Shown: piece after piece, positions 52,970 to 64,000 of the stretch
Layout of the letters: every line of letters begins with the position of its first letter
Position numbering within the stretch: position 1 is the stretch's first letter
From: Fervidobacterium pennivorans
Lineage (GTDB): Bacteria > Thermotogota > Thermotogae > Thermotogales > Fervidobacteriaceae
NCBI RefSeq assembly: GCF_001644665.1
Contig: NZ_CP011393.1
Span: 704,001 to 768,000, forward strand
Length of the DNA stretch: 64,000 bases
Direction of reading: 5' to 3'
Position numbers and translations under genes: made by a program
Notes under the pieces: model-generated
The model's database searches: none
Told to the model about the DNA's origin: nothing
The model's input: the letters and a program-made list of their open reading frames with translations, nothing else

Positions 52970-54229
52970 TTATTTGTATTCTTCAGCTAAGTATTTCTTA
53001 ATCTCCGTGTCGGCCTTCTTTATAGCTGTTTCCATATCGACTTTTCCATTAATGAAGTCGTTAAACATTGTGCTTACAACGTTTCTGATTTCGGTCCAGA
53101 CAGAAAGTTGTGGATCCATTTTTGCGTTGTCAATCTGCTGCAATGGTATTTCGATGAGTGGGTCGGCTTTTGCCGCTTGTTTCCAAATGGTTGTCTGGAG
53201 TGCGGATCTTCTAACTGGCAAGTAACCTGTGTTCACAGCCCAGTAAGCCGTGACTTCTGGAGAAATAAGGTATTTCATGAATTCCCAGGCAGCACGTTTT
53301 TCATCTTCTTTAGCAGTGGAGAACATAATTATGTCTGTACCAGCAAATGGAACGTTTCTTGTCTTCCAAACTGGTACTGGCGCCCAGGCCCACTGGAATT
53401 TACCTTTGGTTGATTGTTCAACGTAAGTTCTTCCAGCTATTGTGTCTATATACATGAGAACGGTGCCTTGACCAAAGATATCGTTGAGATAACCGCCTTG
53501 AGCAAACGCAACTTTGTCGTCAAGCAGTTTTTTGAAGAACGAGAGTACTTCTCTTGTCTCTGGGGAATCAATTGCTGATACGTATTTGCCACTCTTGTCC
53601 TTCTTGACGATTTCTCCACCTCGCATCATGAGGAAAATCTGGAATGTATCAACTGTGGTTCTAAATGCAAAACCATAGACATCTGGTTTTCCGTCTTTAT
53701 TTTTGTCTTTCGTAAGAGCTTTAGCAGCATAGAGAAGTTCGTTAATTGTTTTCGGTACACCTATACCTGCTGCAGAAAGTGCTGTTGCGTTGTAGTACAT
53801 GATGTAAAGACTCTTGTTGAATGGAACAGCGTATACTGTGTTGCCCCATGTACAGTTGTCCCTGAACGCTTTGAAAACGTCTTCCCATTCTTCTTTCGTT
53901 ATTCCTATCTTTGGATCGTTCATGTATTTGTTAAGCGGTTCTACAATCTTGCTTTGTAGCAACTTTGCTGTCCAGTTTGCGTATGCTTGAGATATTGTTG
54001 GGAGTTGACCTGCTTGTGCTCCAGCGAGAAGTTTCTGTTGAAGTGCGTTGTAGTTTCCAATGTAAATAGCCTCAACAACGATATCCGGGTGAGACTCGTT
54101 GAAGGCTTTAACAATCTGGTTCAGTGTTTCGCCTTGCGCACCACCCATAGCATGCCAGAAAACAACCTTAGTTGCAGCAAAGAAAGTCACTGAGAGAACT
54201 AATAAGAGTGTCAAAAAAATCTTCCTCAT
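52970..54229 (-). CDS. Orphan sugar-type ABC substrate-binding protein (UgpB/MalE family)
   Basis: 419 residues. Signal peptide RKIFLTLLLVLSVTFFAA, then a family 1 solute-binding fold: VVFWHAMGGAQGETLNQIVKAFN, GNYNALQQKLLAGAQAGQ, YAVPFNKSLYIMYYNATAL, and EDEKRAAWEFMKYLISPE. Resembles glycerol-phosphate or oligosaccharide binding proteins. No cognate permease or ATPase is adjacent: the neighbours are an exporter and DUF1858, so its partners must be elsewhere. ATG follows AGGAGGTG. A TATAAT-like box (minus strand 54306-54301) may be the -10 element. Confidence 0.9.
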   Translation of the reverse strand: MRKIFLTLLLVLSVTFFAATKVVFWHAMGGAQGETLNQIVKAFNESHPDIVVEAIYIGNYNALQQKLLAGAQAGQLPTISQAYANWTAKLLQSKIVEPLNKYMNDPKIGITKEEWEDVFKAFRDNCTWGNTVYAVPFNKSLYIMYYNATALSAAGIGVPKTINELLYAAKALTKDKNKDGKPDVYGFAFRTTVDTFQIFLMMRGGEIVKKDKSGKYVSAIDSPETREVLSFFKKLLDDKVAFAQGGYLNDIFGQGTVLMYIDTIAGRTYVEQSTKGKFQWAWAPVPVWKTRNVPFAGTDIIMFSTAKEDEKRAAWEFMKYLISPEVTAYWAVNTGYLPVRRSALQTTIWKQAAKADPLIEIPLQQIDNAKMDPQLSVWTEIRNVVSTMFNDFINGKVDMETAIKKADTEIKKYLAEEYK

Positions 54230-54337
54230 ACCCTACACCTCCTACTGTGTGATTAGTAAAATCTTAAAAGAATTCATAAACCTCTGCGCCATAGCAGTAT
54301 ATTATACCACTAAAATTTCAAAGATTCATTAACTTTT

Positions 54338-54598
54338 TTAGATGTCCAATTTGAAAGAGCGAACAGGTCCTCCTTGTTTCCGAGCAATTTCGTTCAATTC
54401 ACTTAAAATTTCTTCTTTTTTCAAGCCTAATTTCTCTAATTCTTCACCTATTGTTCCCCATTTCACATCACCGCACACAATAACCTTGATACCTTTTTCA
54501 AGTAAAGGCTGTATTAAGTATGGAAAATGTTCCGCAATTTCTTCGAAACTTGTATTTTCGGTTATGTATACCTCTTGATTGTTTTGAATGTTATCCAT
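54338..54598 (-). CDS. DUF1858 domain protein
   Basis: 86 residues; the DUF1858 pattern is ITENTSFEEIAEHFPYLIQPLLEKGIKVIVCGDVKWGTIGEELEKLG with its single cysteine. Small proteins of this type occur in anaerobes, often near hybrid-cluster or redox genes; the function is unknown. ATG 54598 has AGGAGG 8 bases ahead. It is probably the last gene of the comF-containing run. Confidence 0.82.
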   Translation of the reverse strand: MDNIQNNQEVYITENTSFEEIAEHFPYLIQPLLEKGIKVIVCGDVKWGTIGEELEKLGLKKEEILSELNEIARKQGGPVRSFKLDI

Positions 54599-54630
54599 AA
54601 ACTCTGCCTCCTACTCCATGCAAAACTTTA

Positions 54631-55314
54631 TCAACCTTTGTTTAAAGCTATCACGCAACAACTTATATTATCAGGTTTTGCGCTCTTAAGTATTCTTACA
54701 GCCTCTAACATGGTATTACCAGTTGTCAAAACGTCATCGATTAGAATTATTTTCTTACCTTCTAAAAGTTTTGCTTCTTTTCTTAAGACGAACTTCCCTT
54801 TAACAGCCTCTGCCCTGTCTTTTGTTAGTAGTTGGTCTGTTTCACGAACGGCTTTCAGTGCATCTACCATTGGTATTCGTAACTTTTTTGAAAGTTCAAT
54901 AGCAATAAGTCTCATATGGTCGTATCCACGTTTTTTCTTGGCACTTTTTGTCGCTGGAACGTATGTTATGAGTTCAACTGGTATGTTATTTACTACAACC
55001 GTTTTGTATAACATTTCACCAAAACTTTTTGCAAGCGAATGATGGTTTTTGAATTTATAAGCTAAGATGAATTCCCTAAGCTTATCTTCGTAAAATCCAA
55101 AATAATGGACTTCGTGGGGACCTACTTTTTGTGTTGTTATTGCAGGAGGACCATTGATTACCAAAGCACAATCTTTGCAAAGTCTTTTACCAAAACTTTG
55201 CGAACCACACACCACACATTCTGTGTCAGTCGTTAGGTTCAATACATTTTCAAATGTGTCCTCAAAATATCTAAACAGTTTTGATAAGTCGCTGTTAAAT
55301 TTCAATGATTTCAT
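54631..55314 (-). CDS. comF: ComF-family phosphoribosyltransferase-like protein
   Basis: 227 residues. A short zinc-ribbon-like start (CVVCGSQSFGKRLCKDC) and a type I PRTase C-terminus with the PRPP motif IILIDDVLTTGNTMLEA. VPATKSAKKKRGYDHMRLIA is the ComF-typical loop. Involved in DNA uptake in naturally competent bacteria, where it assists entry of single strands. ATG 55314 or the GTG two codons earlier could be the start; neither has a strong site. It overlaps the phosphodiesterase gene upstream by 20-26 bases, implying coupled translation. Confidence 0.88.
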   Translation of the reverse strand: MKSLKFNSDLSKLFRYFEDTFENVLNLTTDTECVVCGSQSFGKRLCKDCALVINGPPAITTQKVGPHEVHYFGFYEDKLREFILAYKFKNHHSLAKSFGEMLYKTVVVNNIPVELITYVPATKSAKKKRGYDHMRLIAIELSKKLRIPMVDALKAVRETDQLLTKDRAEAVKGKFVLRKEAKLLEGKKIILIDDVLTTGNTMLEAVRILKSAKPDNISCCVIALNKG

Positions 55315-55813
55315 ACTCACGTGTTTCGGGGTTAAGAATCACAGCTGTAGCTTTCCCCGTGAGATAACCGCAAGATTCGCCTGGATTGATTACCAATGTG
55401 CGACCTTCTTTCCTAATATCAATTTGATGTGTATGACCGTAAAAGACGAAATCGTAAAGCTGGGATTTTATAGCAGGTATTAGTGCATAAGGTTCGTGCA
55501 TCAGAAAGATTCTAAAACCGGACTCTTCCATTTCATATGGTTGGTTATGAAGTTTGTTTTGAAATTTCTGCATTAAGAACAATTTTTCGCCATCGTTATT
55601 ACCAAATATACCTATGAACTTAACCCCTTCCAAAAGAAAATACGGAGCCATAAAAGGTGAAACTATATCCCCTAAATGAAATACATGTGTTATTTCTCTC
55701 TGCTTAGCAACTTCTATGAATTTCCTGATTTTAGGTATGTTGTCATGCGAATCACTTATTATCATCCACAGTTGACTGTGCTTGCTCGTTTTCTTGTTCG
55801 ATTCCGTCGACAT
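55295..55813 (-). CDS. YfcE-type metallophosphoesterase
   Basis: 172 residues of the calcineurin-like MJ0936/YfcE family: IISDSHDNIPKI, FHLGDIVSPF, GIFGNNDGE, FLMHEP, FYGHTHQID and LVINPGESCGYL supply the two-metal ligands. It hydrolyses phosphodiesters in vitro in known members; physiological substrate unknown. ATG 55813 has AGGAGG 6 bases ahead. Its first 62 bases overlap the end of the membrane-protein gene in another frame. Confidence 0.88.
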   Translation of the reverse strand: MSTESNKKTSKHSQLWMIISDSHDNIPKIRKFIEVAKQREITHVFHLGDIVSPFMAPYFLLEGVKFIGIFGNNDGEKLFLMQKFQNKLHNQPYEMEESGFRIFLMHEPYALIPAIKSQLYDFVFYGHTHQIDIRKEGRTLVINPGESCGYLTGKATAVILNPETREYEIIEI

Positions 55814-56816
55814 GCGAAACCTCCTCTCTGAACCCTGCAAATTTCCACATCAATAATATTCCAAGTAAAACAATAAGATAGTATGTTACAAGCCTAAACA
55901 CAAATACCCCAGTCATAACAGCTTTTGGTTCATAAATGTGGGAGAAAACTAATTGGTAAAACCCTTCAACACCACCGCTTGAACCTGGAGTAGGGATATA
56001 AAAGACAATTGTATTGAGCATATTGACTACACCCCAGACAACATATAATGGAACGTTTCTGGCACTCACAGCTTCAATTGCGTACTTAATCATGAAAGAT
56101 GGAATTAAAGATGTTAGTATGCCCAGGATGAAATCAACAATCAAGGTCCAGTAGTTCTTGCGGAACAGCTCTCTTGTCGATTTTGTCATCATATCGAGCC
56201 ATTCTAAAGCCTTTCTTTCCCTTTCTTCAAGTTTTTTTGATTTTGTTACTCTCGAAAAGAATTTAAAGATAGCGAAAAGCAAGTCTCTGTTGGTGAACGT
56301 TAAAAGACCAGCTATTGTTATTCCAAATGTAACAAAGAACCCTACCATTATCAATGACAAACCGAGAGTGCCCTTAAGAACCCTGAGTATAATTTTCAGC
56401 ATCATGATGTCTATCGTAAAGGTTATAAAGACGCTTTCAAACATTCTTGTTAGTGATATATTTGTAGCTTCGTGAGAGGGAATTCCTAACTTTGTAAGAT
56501 GGTATATCTGAAAAGGCTGACCACCTATCGACATAGGAGTCACAAGAGAAAAGAACACTGTAAGGAAGAAATTTTCGAGTGATTGAAAAAAGGTTATTTT
56601 GTAACCTAAACTGCGCACAATAATCATTGTTCGGATAGCTTGAGAGCTGTAATCTGAAGCCATTAGTAAGATTAGAACAACTATAGCTTTGAATGGGTAG
56701 TTTTTAAGCGCACTTATAGGGTCTTGTTTTGCAAAGAAGATACCTATAATATTCACTATAGCTAAACCTATTACTAAAGCTATTAGCACGTTTTTTAGAA
56801 TCTTCTTCACATCCAA
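55752..56816 (-). CDS. Flippase-like/lysylphosphatidylglycerol synthase TM-region protein (UPF0104)
   Basis: 354 residues with about eight membrane helices. MSIGGQPFQIYHLTKLG and IPTPGSSGGVEGFYQLVF are the two hallmark motifs of the YbhN/UPF0104 family, which is related to the membrane half of MprF and to lipid flippases. No lysyl-transferase domain is present. It could move lipids or lipid-linked precursors. The C-terminal 25 residues are acidic and overlap the next gene. ATG 56816 with GGAGGAG upstream. Confidence 0.85.
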   Translation of the reverse strand: MDVKKILKNVLIALVIGLAIVNIIGIFFAKQDPISALKNYPFKAIVVLILLMASDYSSQAIRTMIIVRSLGYKITFFQSLENFFLTVFFSLVTPMSIGGQPFQIYHLTKLGIPSHEATNISLTRMFESVFITFTIDIMMLKIILRVLKGTLGLSLIMVGFFVTFGITIAGLLTFTNRDLLFAIFKFFSRVTKSKKLEERERKALEWLDMMTKSTRELFRKNYWTLIVDFILGILTSLIPSFMIKYAIEAVSARNVPLYVVWGVVNMLNTIVFYIPTPGSSGGVEGFYQLVFSHIYEPKAVMTGVFVFRLVTYYLIVLLGILLMWKFAGFREEVSHVDGIEQENEQAQSTVDDNK

Positions 56817-56852
56817 GGAAATCTCCTCCTGGGAATAATATTATAATTTACC

Positions 56853-61826
<4,974 letters not shown>

Positions 61827-61968
61827 AAAAATTTCCCTCCTTTATTGTCTTCTTCGCTAATCTACTGTCAATTATATCATACCTAAGCGGCGTTGAATCT
61901 CATAAAACTTTAAATACCAAACGACGATTAATTACTGAACGACCAGGATTTTTCCTACCAGAACACTT

Positions 61969-61997
61969 TTGACTATGTTTCTTTTAGATGATAGACT
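61969..61997 (+). promoter_or_regulatory. Putative promoter of the gate-domain protein gene
   Basis: -35 TTGACT (61969-61974), 17-base spacer, -10 TAGACT (61992-61997), about 46 bases before the GTG start. Reasonable but not perfect boxes. Confidence 0.5.
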
Positions 61998-62043
61998 TCC
62001 AGTAGAGCTTGGACAAAATTAAAAAAGTCAGGGAGGTATACGT

Positions 62044-63180
62044 GTGCAAAAGAAACACATCTTTTCACTAGAGAGCTTTGTCTTTTTGACTGTAGTAATT
62101 ATCTTTTTCTGGGTATTTATATCTGTGATGGGTAGTGCCAACTTTTTTAAAACTCTTATGGCAACCGCTCATGACCTTTTGCTGAATACTGTCTTTTTTA
62201 TAATGGCTGTGGCAGTATTAACAGGAGCTTTTGCTAGTTTGCTTTACGAGTTTGGAATTGTTCATTGGATTCACTTACTACTTGATAGACTTATGCGTCC
62301 ATTGTATGGTCTTCCAGGTATCGCGGCAATGGGCATAATTTCTACATACTTTTCGGATAACCCAGCGATAATAGCGCTTGCCAAAGATAAATCCTTCATA
62401 TCACATTTTGAAAAATGGCAGGAACCTTTACTTTGTAATCTTGGAACATCATTTGGAATGGGAATGATAGTGTCAACTTTCTTTATTGCCCAAGGTGGCA
62501 AAGTTGGTGTTAATCTACTACCAGCTGTTATTATAGGAAACGTAGGAACAGTGATTGGAAGCATTGTGAGCGTTAGATTATTTTCGATATCGACCAAAAA
62601 ACGTTTGGGAAGCGTTCACAAAGAAGTGGAAAAAAGAGTGTCTCATTTCAGAGATATTCGAGAAGGTAATGCATTCGAAAGGTTTTTAGAAGCTATGCTT
62701 GACGGTGGCAAGACAGGAGTTGACATAGGTCTTGGCATAATCCCAGGAGTACTAGTGATAAGTACCTTAGTCATGATGCTAACATTTGGACCAAAAGACC
62801 CTTCCATGGGCTACCAGGGGCTTGCGTATGAAGGTATCGCTTTGTTTGATAAACTTGGAAAACTCATATACTGGCCCATCAAGTTCCTCTTTGGGTTTGA
62901 TAATCCTCAACTCATTGCATTTCCAATAACTTGTCTCGGTTCAACAGGAGCGGCACTTGCCTTGGTTCCAAAGTTTCTCGAGCATGGGCTTATCAAGCCA
63001 AGTGATATCGCTGTTTTTACAGCAGTTGGTATGACTTGGAGTGGATACCTTAGTACGCATGTTGGCATGATGGATGCTCTGGGTTATCGTTATCTTACAA
63101 GCAAAGCTATTCTTTCGCACACAATTGCAGGGTTAGTTGCTGGATTTTCGGCGAACATTCTCTACAGAATGTTCTTTTAA
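62044..63180 (+). CDS. Nucleoside-recognition (gate) domain membrane protein
   Basis: 378 residues, about nine membrane helices. The arrangement LLNTVFFIMAVAVLTGAF, then LDRLMRPLYGLPG and a second set CLGSTGAALALVPKF resembles gate-domain proteins related to concentrative nucleoside transporters and SpmA/SpmB. Substrate unknown. Start GTG 62044 has GGGAGG 6-7 bases ahead. The MBL-fold gene starts 29 bases on and is probably co-transcribed. Confidence 0.7.
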   Translation: MQKKHIFSLESFVFLTVVIIFFWVFISVMGSANFFKTLMATAHDLLLNTVFFIMAVAVLTGAFASLLYEFGIVHWIHLLLDRLMRPLYGLPGIAAMGIISTYFSDNPAIIALAKDKSFISHFEKWQEPLLCNLGTSFGMGMIVSTFFIAQGGKVGVNLLPAVIIGNVGTVIGSIVSVRLFSISTKKRLGSVHKEVEKRVSHFRDIREGNAFERFLEAMLDGGKTGVDIGLGIIPGVLVISTLVMMLTFGPKDPSMGYQGLAYEGIALFDKLGKLIYWPIKFLFGFDNPQLIAFPITCLGSTGAALALVPKFLEHGLIKPSDIAVFTAVGMTWSGYLSTHVGMMDALGYRYLTSKAILSHTIAGLVAGFSANILYRMFF

Positions 63181-63209
63181 GAAAGTTCTTTCAAAAAAGG
63201 GGGGATTCA

Positions 63210-63827
63210 ATGAACCGTGCAAAGCTTAGCGTTTCGCAGATTGAAGTACTTAAGACATCCGGAGAGTTCGAAACTAACACGTATAAATTCAATTTAGATG
63301 GCATAACTTACCTTGTAGACCCTGGGTTTGGTGTAGGCGAAAAAGTTAATAAAGATAGACAAGTTGACGTTATCATTACACATGGTCATTATGACCACAT
63401 TAGTGGGTTACCTGAAATTGATTTTGACAGAATATACATTTCTCCAGAAGACAGCATCGCGCTCACGGATCCAACATCGAACCTATCGGTATTTTTCACA
63501 GAACCTTTCGCTTTCGAGGTGGAGTGGTATAATATAGACGAATATTTCCAAACACTTGTTGCGCCTGGTCATACACCTGGCTCAAGGATAATAATCTTCG
63601 AAGGAGTCATTTTCACAGGTGATGTTGTGTTTTCCAATTCGATTGGCAGAGTCGACTTGTATGTGGATAAATCAGAACAAGTGCAAATGAGAAAACAAAT
63701 GACAGCAACGATAAAAAGACTGAGAGAACTTTTCAAAACGCTCCCACAAGATTGGTTTATCTGTCCAGGACACGGAGAGGTAGTGACTATAAAAAGATTG
63801 TTCGAAATAAATCCGTTCTTCAAATAA
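63210..63827 (+). CDS. Metallo-beta-lactamase-fold hydrolase
   Basis: 205 residues of the glyoxalase II-like MBL fold. Metal ligands: THGHYDHISG (HxHxDH), VAPGHTPGSR, FTGDVVFSNSIGRVD and CPGHGEV. Likely a thioesterase-like hydrolase; the true substrate cannot be told. ATG 63210 follows AAAGGGGGG. The next gene begins 18 bases downstream. Confidence 0.88.
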   Translation: MNRAKLSVSQIEVLKTSGEFETNTYKFNLDGITYLVDPGFGVGEKVNKDRQVDVIITHGHYDHISGLPEIDFDRIYISPEDSIALTDPTSNLSVFFTEPFAFEVEWYNIDEYFQTLVAPGHTPGSRIIIFEGVIFTGDVVFSNSIGRVDLYVDKSEQVQMRKQMTATIKRLRELFKTLPQDWFICPGHGEVVTIKRLFEINPFFK

Positions 63828-63845
63828 AATCCAGGAAGTGGTAGT

Positions 63846-64000
63846 TTGTCAAAAGTTTTTCGGAACGTGGATATATATGACCAAGCTTACTTGGAGCGAT
63901 TACGAAGCCTAGAAATCAAAAGAAAGGTTATTGTGGATATTTTGAAGAATTACAAGAACTTGGACAAAGCAAAGCTTGAAGTGCTTACAAAAAATTTGGA
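63846..64000 (+). CDS. Unidentified protein, cut by right window edge
   Basis: The frame from TTG 63846 is open to the window end: it reads SKVFRNVDIYDQAYLERLRS then LEIKRKVIVDILKNYKNLDK and so on, a charged, helical start. CCAGGAAGTGG lies a few bases ahead as a ribosome site. About 51 residues are visible, too few to name a family. Confidence 0.6.
   Translation, partial: MSKVFRNVDIYDQAYLERLRSLEIKRKVIVDILKNYKNLDKAKLEVLTKNL

Noticed and set aside
54527-55042. 171-codon plus-strand frame opposite comF
   Set aside because: Antisense shadow; the minus-strand comF has clear family motifs.

Overview
The window looks like chromosomal DNA of an anaerobic, probably thermophilic bacterium of the Thermotogota, most likely Fervidobacterium or a close relative. 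This is an inference from gene content: a ThiD-ThiN fusion with an archaeal-type Thi4, a TM0106-type RecB-like nuclease, a DUF4438 protein of the TM1086 type, a MetH reactivation-domain-like stand-alone protein, class I two-subunit fumarase, NADH oxidase and a predicted sodium-type F-ATPase. The DNA is AT-rich, Shine-Dalgarno sites are strong (AGGAGGTG type), and many genes overlap or abut. No rRNA, CRISPR array or prophage was seen.

Layout. 1-3668: recJ (cut by the left edge), a YqgF/RuvX-like gene and tRNA-Arg(CCG). 3721-4779: a complete insertion sequence flanked by a perfect 8-bp target duplication, sitting just upstream of an Xaa-Pro peptidase gene. 5903-13045: the whole F1Fo ATP synthase operon, with a c subunit carrying a two-carboxylate ion site and a short epsilon subunit. 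13131-15877: two DegV genes, a small membrane protein and a long-form ribosome hibernation factor. 15941-20325 (minus strand): a thiamine operon (thi4, thiC, a TIM-barrel gene, thiDN) behind a consensus promoter, a TPP riboswitch and a transcription terminator. 20432-23575: NADH oxidase with a perfect consensus promoter, nitroreductase and DUF4438 genes.

23778-32951 is the most unusual block: a ketoacyl synthase III-like protein that lacks two of the three usual catalytic residues, a regulator with two TetR domains in one chain, a CoA-transferase, and a branched-chain-amino-acid-type ABC transporter whose LivM permease is fused to an alpha/beta hydrolase. I read it as a possible import and CoA-activation module for an organic acid or ester; its substrate is unknown.

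33066-40161: a small secreted, possibly beta-barrel protein, the RecB-like nuclease, SDR and MATE genes, fumarase, flavodoxin, a cysteine-cluster protein and the MetH-reactivation-like gene. 40211-41695: an unexplained intergenic stretch, one pilin gene and one frameshifted pilin. 41899-46752: tsf, PHP phosphoesterase, pyrG and uvrC. 46883-51107: oppBCDF without oppA. 51172-54229 (minus): an ABC-2 exporter and an orphan sugar-type binding protein. 54338-61826 (minus): a packed housekeeping run (DUF1858, comF, phosphodiesterase, flippase-like, ispD, ligA, rnr) with several out-of-frame overlaps. 62044-64000: a gate-domain membrane protein, a metallo-beta-lactamase-fold hydrolase and the start of an unidentified gene cut by the right edge.

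Many starts given here are internal to the longest open frame, chosen by Shine-Dalgarno spacing and family N-termini. Two genes appear to use CTG as start codon.
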